DNA of 64,000 bases from Mucilaginibacter sp. Bleaf8 (GCF_018390515.1 NZ_JAHBBK010000003.1:806001-870000); one strand, 5' to 3'. Numbered from the stretch's first letter, positions 36,834-46,548 are shown. The notes: a model not told the origin generated them from the sequence alone. Translations and numbers: made by a program.

Positions 36834-37931
36834 TTATCTCACCGTTTTTCTTCTGTTTTTAATGTAGTCTTCAAAAATATATTCGCCCAATCCGGTTAGT
36901 GAGCTATAAAATGCACGGCCGCCATTAGTTTCTGTAAACTTGCGCACAAACTGTTGCAGGTAGGGGTCGCGCGCTATCATAAACGTAGTGATCGGGATTT
37001 TAAGCCTTTTGCACTGTGCCGCCATATTGAGCGTTTTGTTCACCACTTTACGATCCAAACCAATACTGTTTTTATAATACTTGGTACCTTCTTTTAAACA
37101 AGTGGGTTTACCGTCGGTAATCATAAAAATCTGCTTGTTGTGCGTTTTGCGGCGGCGCAGCAAATCGGTAGCCAGCTCCAAACCGGCATAAGTATTGGTA
37201 TGGTACGGACCTACTTGTAAATAAGGCAAATCCTGCAGGCTGATGGGCCAGGCATCGTTACCAAACACCACGATATCAAGTGTATCTTTCGGATACTTGG
37301 TACGGATGAGTTCGGCCAGCGCCATGGCTACTTTTTTTGCCGGGGTAATGCGGTCTTCACCGTATAAGATCATAGAGTGCGAAATATCAATCATCAGCAC
37401 TGTAGAGGTAAGGGTTTTATAGTCCATTTCCTCTACCTCCAGGTCGCGCTCGGTCATCATAAAATCGCCAATACCATGATTTACCTGGGCATTGTGGATA
37501 GATTGCGTCATGTCAATCTGATCCAGGCTGTCGCCAAACTGAAACTCGCGGCGCTCAGAGTTTTTTTCATCGCCCTGGCCGCTTTGCGGCGTGCGGTGAT
37601 TACCCTTGCCCGATTTTTTGAGCTTGCCAAAAATTTCTTCAAGAGCCGATTGCCGGATGCTTTGTTCGGTTTTGGCCGTAATATTGAACTCCCCGTTCTG
37701 ATTATCTTCAGATAAATAACCTTTCTGTTTCAGTTCATCAATAAAATCACCCATGCCATATTCGTCATTGGTGATATTATATTGCTTGTCGAGCTCATTC
37801 ATCCAGGTTAAAGCTTCGCCAGCATCACCCGAAGTATAGTTGAGCAATTCGAGGAATAGTTTTAATAGATCGTCGAAACCACCTTTCGGAATTTCGCGCG
37901 GGGTAAATTTAGAAAACCCGTAACCACGCAT
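36834..37931 (-). CDS. VWA-domain protein, partner of the MoxR-type ATPase
   Basis: 365 residues. An N-terminal helical region (1-160) with a charged stretch rich in Lys, Gly and Gln precedes a von Willebrand A domain whose metal site is intact: DISHS (about 186-190), a Thr in HTNTYAG (about 252-258), and ITDGKP (about 273-278). No signal peptide or membrane helix, so it is cytosolic. Together with the AAA gene it forms the common MoxR-VWA two-gene module; client unknown. Confidence 0.9.
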   Translation of the reverse strand: MRGYGFSKFTPREIPKGGFDDLLKLFLELLNYTSGDAGEALTWMNELDKQYNITNDEYGMGDFIDELKQKGYLSEDNQNGEFNITAKTEQSIRQSALEEIFGKLKKSGKGNHRTPQSGQGDEKNSERREFQFGDSLDQIDMTQSIHNAQVNHGIGDFMMTERDLEVEEMDYKTLTSTVLMIDISHSMILYGEDRITPAKKVAMALAELIRTKYPKDTLDIVVFGNDAWPISLQDLPYLQVGPYHTNTYAGLELATDLLRRRKTHNKQIFMITDGKPTCLKEGTKYYKNSIGLDRKVVNKTLNMAAQCKRLKIPITTFMIARDPYLQQFVRKFTETNGGRAFYSSLTGLGEYIFEDYIKNRRKTVR

Positions 37932-38100
37932 AGTATACCTTTCTTAAAATAAATTAACGGAAAAAGACTGGTTAAAGTTTAGTGTATGCAGGGGAATGTT
38001 TGAATTTAAACCGCTGGTGACAATTAAATTGCATAAGTAAAGCTACGAAGATGATATTCATTTCAGGTCATGCTTGTGTTAAGCTTTGCGGGATGGCATC

Positions 38101-38143
38101 AATAAAAAGCCCTCTTGCTATTCTTGCAAGAGGGCTTTTTATT
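38101..38143 (-). terminator. Terminator after the M28 peptidase
   Basis: A perfect 18-bp stem (38101-38118 with 38126-38143), 17 bases beyond the peptidase stop on the minus strand. Flanking A and T runs let it work in either direction. The rest of 37932-38160 shows no gene. Confidence 0.85.
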
Positions 38144-38160
38144 GATATTAAAGTTCCTGA

Positions 38161-39546
38161 TTAGAAGTTCAACCCATGCTGGTCAATCAGGTAAATCAAT
38201 GAAGCAATGGTAGCTGCGCCCAACTCCAGTTCGCGTTTGTTCACATTCTCAAATACATCGTTAGGCGTGTGATGTACATCGAAATAACGTTGCGAATCGG
38301 GCCGGAAACCGATCAGTTTAATGCCCGAGAAGCTGTCGCGTAACGGCTCAATATCGGTGCCGCTGCCGCCTTCCACCATTCTGTCGGCCTCGTAGGGTTC
38401 AAAAAGCTTTTTCCATTGCTGGTTAACGGCTTGCAAAAAGGCCGGGCTTACCTGCTCAAAACTAAAGCCGCGCGGGGTAAAGCCCCCCTCGTCGGTTTCA
38501 ATAGCGGCAATGTGCTCTTCTTTGTCCTTTAAAGCCTGCTCCGCATATTTTAGCCCGCCTTTGTGGCCGTTTTCTTCATTCATAAAAAGCACTGCACGGA
38601 TGTTATTCTTGGGTTTATAACCCAAGGTCTTAAACATGCGCAACACCTCAATCGACTGCATGACGCCGGCACCGTCATCATGCGCACCCTCGGCTAAATC
38701 CCATGAATCGAGGTGACCGCCAACGGTGATATACTTATTGTTGTTCTCGCTGCCTTTAATTTCGCCAATTACGTTGTAGGATAATACATCGGGCAAAGTT
38801 TGGCAGTGATCTTTCAGATAGAATTTTACCTTGCCGCTTTGCTTCAGCAACTTGCTTAAGCGGTTGGCTGCAAGGGTGGATATAGCCGCTGCCGGAATTT
38901 TAGGGCCGTTATCGTAATTGGTACCACCGGTATGCGGGTAATTGTCTAATGCAGAGGTAAGCGAGCGTACTATAACGGCCACGGCACCATATTTACCAGC
39001 GGCCGCCGGCCCGGCATTGCGCTGATCACCAGCCATACCATAAGCCTGGCCCGATTCAATATAACGCTCATCAAACGGACGGTTAAAGAAAACGATTTTG
39101 CCTTTTATTTTAGCTTCGCCCAGGCTTTGCAGTTCCTGCAGGCTGTGCAGTTCAATCACCTCGGCCGTAACACCAGCTTTAGGTGTGGCTACTGATCCGC
39201 CCAGGGCCGCCAGGGCAACCGGTATTTCGGTTTTGCCTGCAATGATTTTTCCCTGCTCTTTTTCGCCGCGTACCCAGTGCGGTACCATTACTTCCTGCAG
39301 GTAAACGCGGTCAAAACCATAGCTATCCATTAGCTTTTTGCTCCACTCCACGGCTTTTTGCGCACCGGCCGATCCGCTCAAACGCGGGCCAATCTGTTTA
39401 CATAAGTAGCGCAGGTTATCATAACATTTACCGTTTACTAAGGCTTCGTCATAAATTTTGCGCATCATTAATGAATCCTGCGCGTGGGCGGTAAGCGATA
39501 GGCCAAGGCCCGCCACAATAGAGAGGACAGCTGATTTTAATTTCAT
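38161..39546 (-). CDS. M28-family zinc metallopeptidase (carboxypeptidase Q-like)
   Basis: 461 residues with a signal peptide (cleavage near AHAQ, residue 23). A protease-associated domain (about 90-240) is inserted before the catalytic part. Zinc and catalytic residues are visible: H and D in GGHLDSWD, D in AHDDGAG, EE in FMNEENGHKGG, D in IETDEGG and H in DVHHTPND. Family members cleave dipeptides or single residues from peptides in the periplasm or outside. Distinct from the second M28 peptidase at 58938-60506. Confidence 0.93.
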   Translation of the reverse strand: MKLKSAVLSIVAGLGLSLTAHAQDSLMMRKIYDEALVNGKCYDNLRYLCKQIGPRLSGSAGAQKAVEWSKKLMDSYGFDRVYLQEVMVPHWVRGEKEQGKIIAGKTEIPVALAALGGSVATPKAGVTAEVIELHSLQELQSLGEAKIKGKIVFFNRPFDERYIESGQAYGMAGDQRNAGPAAAGKYGAVAVIVRSLTSALDNYPHTGGTNYDNGPKIPAAAISTLAANRLSKLLKQSGKVKFYLKDHCQTLPDVLSYNVIGEIKGSENNNKYITVGGHLDSWDLAEGAHDDGAGVMQSIEVLRMFKTLGYKPKNNIRAVLFMNEENGHKGGLKYAEQALKDKEEHIAAIETDEGGFTPRGFSFEQVSPAFLQAVNQQWKKLFEPYEADRMVEGGSGTDIEPLRDSFSGIKLIGFRPDSQRYFDVHHTPNDVFENVNKRELELGAATIASLIYLIDQHGLNF

Positions 39547-39588
39547 GAAAGGGGGAAATCGTGTAAAATTCAGCGGTTAAGATACAGT

Positions 39589-41697
39589 TTAGGATATTTT
39601 ATCCCAACTTAAACCTGCATTTTTTACCTGCTGTTGCTGGTGCAGTACCTGATGCTCGGGCAAGGCGAGTTGCGGATCACGGGCAAAAATATCTTCCACT
39701 ACCTTGCGGGCTTGTAATAACAGTTCCTGATCGGTTGCCAAATTGGCCAGTTTCAAATCAAGCACGCCGCTTTGTTGCGTGCCCTCGATGTTGCCAGGGC
39801 CGCGTAGCTGCAGGTCTATTTCAGAAATTTCGAAACCGTTGTTGGTTTTTACCATGGTATCGAGCCGAATGCGACCTTCGCGGCTTAGTTTCTGGCTGCT
39901 CATGAGCAAGCAGTACGATTGCTCGGCGCCCCGGCCCACACGACCGCGTAACTGGTGCAATTGCGACAAGCCAAACCGTTCGGCATTTTCAATTACCATC
40001 ACCGAGGCGTTGGGCACGTTTACCCCCACCTCAATTACCGTAGTAGCTACCATGATCTGCGTTTCGCCTTTTACAAATCGCTGCATCTCAAATTCCTTTT
40101 CGGCAGCCGATAGCTTGCCATGTACAATACTGATGCGGTATTGCGGTAACGGAAACTCGTGCGACAGGGTATTTACACCGTCTTCCAGGTTTTTCAGGTC
40201 CAGCTTTTCGCTCTCCTGTATTAAAGGGAAAACTACATATACCTGCCGGCCCAAAGCGATTTGTTTGCGCATAAAGCCAAACACCACCAGGCGCTGGTTT
40301 TCATAAAAATGCCGTGTTTCGATAGGTTTACGGCCAGCTGGCAATTCGTCTATTACCGAAACGTCCAGATCGCCATACAATGTCATGGCCAGCGTGCGGG
40401 GGATAGGGGTGGCCGTCATCACCAGCACGTGCGGCGGCACAGTTGCCTTGCGCCACAGTTTGGCCCGCTGCTCCACACCAAAGCGGTGCTGCTCGTCGAT
40501 CACCACAAAACCCAGGTTCTGGAATTTAACGGCATCTTCAATCAGGGCATGGGTGCCAATCAGAATTTTTAGCTTGCCGCTTTCCAGATTTTCGTGTATA
40601 GGCTTACGTGCTTTTTTAGGCGTGGAGCCGGTAAGCAGGGCAATCTCTACAAAATCATCACCCACTAAGCTCTTTAATGAGATGTAGTGCTGATTGGCCA
40701 GAATTTCTGTCGGCGCCATCATACAGGCCTGAAACCCATTATCAATAGCCAGCAGCATGCTCATTAAGGCCACTACAGTTTTGCCGCTACCTACGTCGCC
40801 CTGCAGCAGGCGGTTCATTTGTATGCCGCGTTGGGTATCTGTTCGTATTTCTTTAACTACTCGCTTTTGGGCGTTGGTAAGCGGAAACGGTATTTTGTGC
40901 TGATAAAAGGTATTGAAGTAATCACCAACCTTGCTGAAAATATTGCCCTTAAACTTTTGCGTATGCAGCAGCTTGTTTTTAAGCAGCTTGAGCTGAATTT
41001 GAAATAACTCCTCGAACTTTAACCGATGCTGTGCCTCGTAAAGCAGTTCCGCATTTTCGGGGAAATGGATATTGCGGTATGCCTCGGCCCGGCCCATCAG
41101 CTTAAAGCGCTGCATAATGTAGGCAGGGATGTTTTCAGAAATATCTTTGGCATGCTGCTCCAGCAACTGGGCGGTTAGCTTTTGAATACCTTTACTATCC
41201 AGTGAGAATTGCTTCAGCTTTTCGGTGGAGTTGTATACCGGCTGCAGCGTAAGGTTGCCTTTTTTCTTTAAAGCCTCGGGCGAGTACTGCTCAAGCTCCG
41301 GGTGCGACATTTGCGGCTTGCCGTTAAATATGCCCGGTTTGCCGAAAATAACATAAGCTTTGCCTACAATCAGGTACTTTTCCACCCACTTAATACCCTG
41401 AAACCAGGCCAGCTCCATTATACCCGTATCATCCTGCACGTGGGCCACCAGGCGCTTAGTGCGTTTTTCGCCAACCAGCTCCTTATGCGTTAACCGGGCT
41501 ATAACCTGTACATGAGGCAATTCAGGATTAATATCCCTGATTTTGTAAAACTTGGTACGGTCAATATACTTGAACGGAAAGTGGCGCAGTAAATCCTCAA
41601 AAGTAAAAATGCCGAGGTCTTTCTTCAAAACTTCGGCCCGGCTGGTGCCTGTACCTTTCAGGTAATCAATAGGTGTCTGGAATACGTTTGTGTTCAA
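39589..41697 (-). CDS. recG: ATP-dependent DNA helicase RecG
   Basis: 702 residues. An OB-fold wedge domain (about 60-160) is followed by a superfamily 2 helicase core: GDVGSGKT (Walker A), DEQHRFG (motif II), TATPIPRT (motif III), and the C-terminal RecG motifs (QLRGRVGRG, RLDTMVKTNNGFEISEIDL). Unwinds stalled forks and Holliday junctions. No ATG fits; the frame is open only to 41718, and the family N-terminus NxFQTPIxYLKG points to a TTG start at 41697. Last gene of the small-protein/ridA/recG unit, 21 bases after ridA. Confidence 0.96.
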   Translation of the reverse strand: MNTNVFQTPIDYLKGTGTSRAEVLKKDLGIFTFEDLLRHFPFKYIDRTKFYKIRDINPELPHVQVIARLTHKELVGEKRTKRLVAHVQDDTGIMELAWFQGIKWVEKYLIVGKAYVIFGKPGIFNGKPQMSHPELEQYSPEALKKKGNLTLQPVYNSTEKLKQFSLDSKGIQKLTAQLLEQHAKDISENIPAYIMQRFKLMGRAEAYRNIHFPENAELLYEAQHRLKFEELFQIQLKLLKNKLLHTQKFKGNIFSKVGDYFNTFYQHKIPFPLTNAQKRVVKEIRTDTQRGIQMNRLLQGDVGSGKTVVALMSMLLAIDNGFQACMMAPTEILANQHYISLKSLVGDDFVEIALLTGSTPKKARKPIHENLESGKLKILIGTHALIEDAVKFQNLGFVVIDEQHRFGVEQRAKLWRKATVPPHVLVMTATPIPRTLAMTLYGDLDVSVIDELPAGRKPIETRHFYENQRLVVFGFMRKQIALGRQVYVVFPLIQESEKLDLKNLEDGVNTLSHEFPLPQYRISIVHGKLSAAEKEFEMQRFVKGETQIMVATTVIEVGVNVPNASVMVIENAERFGLSQLHQLRGRVGRGAEQSYCLLMSSQKLSREGRIRLDTMVKTNNGFEISEIDLQLRGPGNIEGTQQSGVLDLKLANLATDQELLLQARKVVEDIFARDPQLALPEHQVLHQQQQVKNAGLSWDKIS

Positions 41698-41718
41698 AAC
41701 CCGATTTACAGCAGTATT

Positions 41719-42099
41719 TTAAGCTTTATAAGCAATTACAGAAATTTCAACGTCTACGTTTTTGGGCAGTGCTGCTACCTGTACAGTTTCGCGTGCGGGA
41801 TAGTTGCCCGTAAAGTACGAACCATATACTTCATTCACCTGTGCAAAGGTGCCCATATCTTTTAAAAAGATGCTGGTTTTTACTATGGCGCCAAAATCCA
41901 GGCCTGCTTCGGTTAAGATGGCCTTAATATTTTCCATTACCTGCGTGGTTTGTGCTTCAATGCTATCCATCACCAGTTCGCCAGTGGCAGGGTTGGCAGG
42001 GATTTGGCCCGATACAAAAAGCATATTACCGGCTGCTACGGCCTGGCTATATGGCCCGATAGGTGCGGGCGCGTTGGTGGTATTGATAATAGTGCTCAT
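41719..42099 (-). CDS. ridA: RidA-family enamine/imine deaminase
   Basis: 126 residues, full length for RidA (YjgF/YER057c/UK114). Signature elements: APAPIGPYSQAV (11-22), FVSGQIP, and the catalytic Arg in ARETVQVAALPK (about 102-113). Hydrolyses reactive 2-aminoacrylate and related imines from PLP enzymes. The start overlaps the stop of the 47-residue gene upstream by one base. Confidence 0.95.
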   Translation of the reverse strand: MSTIINTTNAPAPIGPYSQAVAAGNMLFVSGQIPANPATGELVMDSIEAQTTQVMENIKAILTEAGLDFGAIVKTSIFLKDMGTFAQVNEVYGSYFTGNYPARETVQVAALPKNVDVEISVIAYKA

Positions 42100-42242
42100 T
42101 ATTTTTTCAGGATAAACAGGTCAATCAACTTCCAGATGATACCCAGCACAAACATAACAATCGCAATGGTATTGATGATATGCATTGCCTTCAAATTGAA
42201 GTTGGTTGGCCGGTTGGGATCTTTTTTTCGGAAGAAGTACAT
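42099..42242 (-). CDS. 47-residue single-helix membrane protein
   Basis: Translated by hand: begins MYFFRKKDPNRPTNFNLKAM, then a helix HIINTIAIVMFVLGIIWKLI (21-40), and ends DLFILKK. The basic N-terminus followed by one helix suggests a cytoplasm-in inner membrane anchor. It overlaps ridA by one base and has a -7 box 4 bases upstream, which argues that it is a real gene. I do not recognise a named family with certainty. Confidence 0.7.
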   Translation of the reverse strand: MYFFRKKDPNRPTNFNLKAMHIINTIAIVMFVLGIIWKLIDLFILKK

Positions 42243-42246
42243 AATA

Positions 42247-42254
42247 CAAAGATA
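42247..42254 (-). promoter_or_regulatory. -7 box directly before the 47-residue gene
   Basis: On the minus strand TATCTTTG matches TAnnTTTG and ends 4 bases before the ATG. It would drive the small protein, ridA and recG. Confidence 0.45.
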
Positions 42255-42258
42255 ACAA

Positions 42259-42288
42259 AAAAGGGCTCTGGTTACCCAGAGCCCTTTT
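42259..42288 (-). terminator. Terminator after the OmpA porin gene
   Basis: A perfect 13-bp stem (42259-42271 with 42276-42288) with a 4-base loop and T runs on the minus-strand 3' side; 33 bases past the OmpA stop and just before the next promoter. Confidence 0.85.
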
Positions 42289-42320
42289 ATTTCAAATACT
42301 AATTCTTGTTATTCGAAAAA

Positions 42321-43676
42321 TTATTTTTGCTTGAATTCAACACGACGGTTTTGTACGCGTCCTTCTTCAGTTGAGTTGTCAGCAATTGGGTTAGTTTCGC
42401 CTAAGCCTTTAACTTTGATACGACGAGCTTCAACACCTGAGTTAACTAAGTAAGTTTTTACTGAGTTAGCACGGTCTTTAGATAAACGGATGTTGTGAGC
42501 AGCAGTACCTTCTGATGAAGCGTAACCATCTAATTGAACAGTTTTGCTAGTGTTTGAACGCATATCAGCAGAAACAGCGTCTAATACACTGTAAGATGAA
42601 GTACGTAATACTGAGCTATCAAAGTCAAACTGGATGTTTGAGTAAGCTTCTGCAGTGTTAGCAGCAGTGGTATCAGGTAATTTTAATGGGCAACCAGCAC
42701 CATCAACAACTGTACCAGCTGGCGTGTTAGGGCATTTGTCGAATTGATCAGATACACCGTCACCGTCTGAATCTTTTTTCAGGTCGTTAACTGCGTTTTC
42801 AACGTTAGTAACACGGCCTTTCAAAGCTTCAACTTCTTGACGTAAAGCAGCATCGTACAATTCGTCATACATCATAGCAACTGGGTTAACCCAATCCAGG
42901 TTTGGTTTTGATGAAGAACCGAAAGTGTACTCTAAACCACCGTAACCGTAAGAGTATTTATCTTTTGAAGGATAACCTCTTTTTAACGCGTCTAAGTTAT
43001 CATCATCAGTAAAGTTCTGAGTGTAACCTAAGTTCAGCGCTAATGCATCAGATAATCTGAATTTAACACCAGCACCAACAGGGATAACTAAGCTTTTTAC
43101 ATAGTGTTTGCTACCGTCATCATTCAGGTACTCACCGAAAGAACCGTCAGCAACGTGGAAAGTTGGGTGATACCAAACCATACCAGCACCACCGGTGATG
43201 AAGAAGTTGATAGCGTTTTTACGACGTAAGTAATCGATAGTAGCAACGTTTACAACACCGCTTAAAGTACCTGACCAGATACGAGTGTCATAATCTCTGA
43301 AACCATCACGTGTGCGGTTTAAAGCGCTGAAGTTGTCGCCAGATACGTTACCACCGTGAGCGTCTAATTGTAAACCGAATGAATGAGCTACTTGCCATCT
43401 TAATGACGCACCGTAACCTAATTCGATGTTTTTGTCAGTAAAGTCATGCACACCGCCGGTTGCAACAACTGGTGATAAGATACCAGCGTTGATACCAAAG
43501 CTTAAGGTTTTGTACTGACCTCTGCCGCCAAATACTTTAGCAGTACCTGTAGTAGTAGAGCTTGTTGTGCTCATTGTAGTTGAATCTGTAGAGGTAGTTT
43601 GTGCTTTTGCTGCACCAACTGCCATCAAAGATGCAAACGACAGAGCGACTGTTTTCTTTAATGTAGAATAGTTCAT
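42321..43676 (-). CDS. OmpA-family outer membrane porin with calcium-binding repeats
   Basis: 451 residues from ATG 43676, which begins a signal peptide (MNYSTLKKTVALSFASLMAVGAAKAQ); an ATG at 43694 is also in frame. An N-terminal eight-stranded-type barrel (about 40-250), a short coiled-coil stretch (VEALKGRVTNVENAVNDLKK), a thrombospondin type 3 calcium motif (DSDGDGVSDQFDKCP) and an OmpA_C peptidoglycan-binding domain (about 340-450; GLGETNP, NRRVEF). A major outer membrane protein linking membrane and cell wall. Followed by a strong terminator. Confidence 0.93.
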   Translation of the reverse strand: MNYSTLKKTVALSFASLMAVGAAKAQTTSTDSTTMSTTSSTTTGTAKVFGGRGQYKTLSFGINAGILSPVVATGGVHDFTDKNIELGYGASLRWQVAHSFGLQLDAHGGNVSGDNFSALNRTRDGFRDYDTRIWSGTLSGVVNVATIDYLRRKNAINFFITGGAGMVWYHPTFHVADGSFGEYLNDDGSKHYVKSLVIPVGAGVKFRLSDALALNLGYTQNFTDDDNLDALKRGYPSKDKYSYGYGGLEYTFGSSSKPNLDWVNPVAMMYDELYDAALRQEVEALKGRVTNVENAVNDLKKDSDGDGVSDQFDKCPNTPAGTVVDGAGCPLKLPDTTAANTAEAYSNIQFDFDSSVLRTSSYSVLDAVSADMRSNTSKTVQLDGYASSEGTAAHNIRLSKDRANSVKTYLVNSGVEARRIKVKGLGETNPIADNSTEEGRVQNRRVEFKQK

Positions 43677-44727
43677 AGTTTTTAGATTAAACAATTTCTA
43701 ATTGTGATTTTACTTTTTGAAATTAGTACTTATGCTTGATGCATTACCAAACACTGTTCCAATTTCTCTGATATTGGAGACAAATAAATGGAAAATATTG
43801 TTTTATAAAAATTAAAATCCCGATATTGATGAAATATCCGCCAATAAGCGAAACATTATTTATCAATAATATAAAAAGTTTCGTTTAAGGTATAAGATAC
43901 CTGTGGGTTGCCTGTTTTCATTCTTATGAAGTTTTTCCCTGGGCATAGCGGCCAAGCTTATAACTTTAGTAGAATACTGACTTTTTTACCCGACAGGTAT
44001 AAATCACGAGCAGCGTATACTGTTGTTTTCTCTGGATTGTCCTAATCCGTTGTACAGAGAAGTACTCTTTTTAAGACAAACCAACAAGCCGATTACTATT
44101 TGGGAATGGCACAGGTTTATTTGAAAGGATATTTTCGAATATTGAGCACGAATACGATTCATTAGCTGAGTACTTATGAGGCTACATCGCATAGTATTAT
44201 ATATGTGGCCGTTTGCATATATATTGATACAATGAAAGTCACAAACATACCCATGCCGTTCCTGATTGCAATTTGCGCATGCTGGAGCAGCTACTCGTTA
44301 AGTGCTTGTTGCATAAGCTTGGGCGCCCTGAACAGGTTACAGGTAATCTGCAGTCCGTCGAATCAGACGTTAAAATTGAACTGACCAGAAAAGCAGGCAG
44401 TATAACACTATGCTTTTAAGCCTGTCCTTAAGTTCTTAAAACCGGACGTGACAGAATGTGAAAGTGCGGCCGATTGATAAAGTACTATATGTATGACACC
44501 TGGCATTTTGGCCGGGATGTATGCGGTTTTGCCAATGGCTGTAACTCTTAAGAGGTGAGCACATCGAAGCGGTTTTGAATGCTTAACTTTGCATTGCCAA
44601 CTTTGAGAAAGCCATTTATCCGGATGGATCACTTATATCAAGGTACGGCGTATACTATTAGCATGCTAAGTGATAATGTCCTAACATGCTATTATATAAT
44701 TATACAAAATATTAGCGAAGCTCCTTT
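43677..44727. other. 1 kb stretch without a recognisable gene
   Basis: Between the divergent OmpA and glycosyltransferase genes. AT-rich, with frequent stops in all frames; the longest open frames (minus strand 44004-44192 and 44408-44632) look random and have no family match that I recognise. No tRNA or terminator is seen. A short inverted repeat TAGCATG...CATGCTA spans about 44659-44692. Possibly a regulatory region, an sRNA or a fully decayed gene. Confidence 0.5.
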
Positions 44728-45552
44728 ATGATAAAAACCTTATTGCGTAGAACACCCGAAGTTTATAAAAACTATGTGGCTATATGTTGTATAGTAAAAA
44801 ACGAGAACCTTTATTTTGACGAGTGGATAGACTATCATACACAAATAGGCGTAAGCCACTTTTATGTATATGATAATGAATCGGTGGTGCCGGCTGCTGT
44901 AACTTTGGCCAAGTATATAAAGGCCGGAATGGTTACTGTTACCGAAATAAAAGGGAAAGAAAAGCAAACAACAGCCTATGGTATGTGCCTGAAAACCTAC
45001 GGAGCCGATTGCAGGTGGATTGCTTTTATTGATGTAGATGAATATATAGTACCCAAAACTATGAATGGCAGCCTGCCTGAATTCTTGTTATCTTACGAGA
45101 AATTTGCAGCTTTAGGCATTAGCTGGTTAGTTTTTGGCTCTAACGGGTACGAAAAGAAGCCCGACGGCCTACAGGTAAACAATTACACTAAAAGATCGCT
45201 TAAAACCCATTCAGAAAATGATCATATTAAATCCATCGTGCAGCCAAAGTTTGTTGTATCTCCCGGAACAGACCCGCATCATTTTGTTTATCAAAAGAAA
45301 AAGTTTTGCGTAAACGAGAACTTTGAGCGGATTAACGGTGCGCGGGTATTGCATACGTCCAATAAAATTCAAATAAATCATTATTTCCTGCGTTCGCTTG
45401 AGGAGTTTAAGCGTAAAATTGGCCGGGGCAGGGCCGATTTGGATGTGCCACGCAAGCTAAACGAGTTTTATGAGATTGATAAAGATGCCAATGTGATTGT
45501 GGATGAAGCTATTATTGAATTAAAAATGCTGATACAGGCTAATAAAAAATAG
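44728..45552 (+). CDS. Glycosyltransferase, GT92/DUF23-like
   Basis: 274 residues, no signal peptide or membrane helix. The N-terminus YVAICCIVKNENLYFDEWIDYH (about 15-36) followed by GVSHFYVYDNES and the metal-binding D-V-D in FIDVDEYIVP (about 99-108) matches the GT92/Glyco_tranf_2_4 type found in bacterial polysaccharide loci. Donor and acceptor unknown. First of three genes with a second glycosyltransferase and an ABC exporter, suggesting surface glycan or glycolipid assembly. Confidence 0.85.
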   Translation: MIKTLLRRTPEVYKNYVAICCIVKNENLYFDEWIDYHTQIGVSHFYVYDNESVVPAAVTLAKYIKAGMVTVTEIKGKEKQTTAYGMCLKTYGADCRWIAFIDVDEYIVPKTMNGSLPEFLLSYEKFAALGISWLVFGSNGYEKKPDGLQVNNYTKRSLKTHSENDHIKSIVQPKFVVSPGTDPHHFVYQKKKFCVNENFERINGARVLHTSNKIQINHYFLRSLEEFKRKIGRGRADLDVPRKLNEFYEIDKDANVIVDEAIIELKMLIQANKK

Positions 45553-45586
45553 TCGGTTAAGTATAACTACCTTGTATCAACCTCTA

Positions 45587-46468
45587 ATGAAAGTTGCTGG
45601 ATTTACCTTTATTCGGAATGCTGTAAAGAACGACTACCCGGTTGTAGAAGCTATTACCTCAATACTGCCCATATGTGACGAGTTTATTGTAGCTCTGGGT
45701 AACAGCGATGATGATACCGAAGCACTGATCAACAATATTGGCTCGCCCAAAATCAAAATCATACATACCCGCTGGGATGAGTCGATACGGGAAGGCGGAG
45801 CCGTGTTTGCTGCAGAAACTGATAAGGCGTTTGCGGCTATTTCGCCAGATGCCGACTGGGCTTTCTATATCCAGGGTGATGAGTGTGTACACGAAAAGTA
45901 CCTTCCTGTGATTAAGCAGGAAATGGAAAGTAATCTGGCTGATAAACGGGTAGAAGGGTTGCTGTTTAAATACCTGCACTTTTATGGATCGTACGATTAT
46001 TATGCACAATCGCGCAGATGGTACCGCCGTGAAATACGAATTGTACGTAATAATAGGCACATCCATTCTTACCGTGATGCACAAGGATTTAGGTGGGATA
46101 ACCGTAAAATAAAAGTGAAGCTGATTGATGCTTACATTTATCATTACGGCTGGGTTAAACCGCCCAAGGGCCTCGAAAATAAAGTACGCAACTTTAACCA
46201 GTTTTACCATGATGACAGCTGGATGTCAGAAAATATGTCTGAAACTTTCCAGTTTGATTTCGGGAATGCAGACCGGTTACTGGCTTTTGATGGTACGCAT
46301 CCAGCAGTAATGCAAAAACGCCTGAAGGTGCATAACTGGCGGCTGGAAGTTGACCCCGAAAAGCTGAAAAAGAAAATGTCTTTGCGCCGTCGCATTTTGC
46401 AAAAAGTGGAAGACTTGACAGGCTGGCGGATAAGTGAATACCGCAATTATATAATTGTTAAGGATTAA
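45587..46468 (+). CDS. GT2-family glycosyltransferase
   Basis: 293 residues from ATG 45587 (a TTG at 45572 would add five residues). GT-A fold features: MKVAGFTFIRNAVKNDYPV, an acidic turn LGNSDDDTEAL (about 38-48) and YIQGDECVHEKY (about 91-102) as the DxD-like metal site. No membrane segment. Starts 34 bases after the GT92-like gene; probably the same operon. Confidence 0.85.
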   Translation: MKVAGFTFIRNAVKNDYPVVEAITSILPICDEFIVALGNSDDDTEALINNIGSPKIKIIHTRWDESIREGGAVFAAETDKAFAAISPDADWAFYIQGDECVHEKYLPVIKQEMESNLADKRVEGLLFKYLHFYGSYDYYAQSRRWYRREIRIVRNNRHIHSYRDAQGFRWDNRKIKVKLIDAYIYHYGWVKPPKGLENKVRNFNQFYHDDSWMSENMSETFQFDFGNADRLLAFDGTHPAVMQKRLKVHNWRLEVDPEKLKKKMSLRRRILQKVEDLTGWRISEYRNYIIVKD

Positions 46469-46548
46469 ATTCAGCAGTAACTACAACGCACATTTGTGTA
46501 TGGAACGTTATAAATAGGTAATAAATACTGCTGCATTTAAAAAAAAGC

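Noticed and set aside
44004..44632. Two short minus-strand open frames in the 1 kb gap
   Set aside because: 62 and 74 residues, no recognisable domain, no promoter or coupling; composition looks random.
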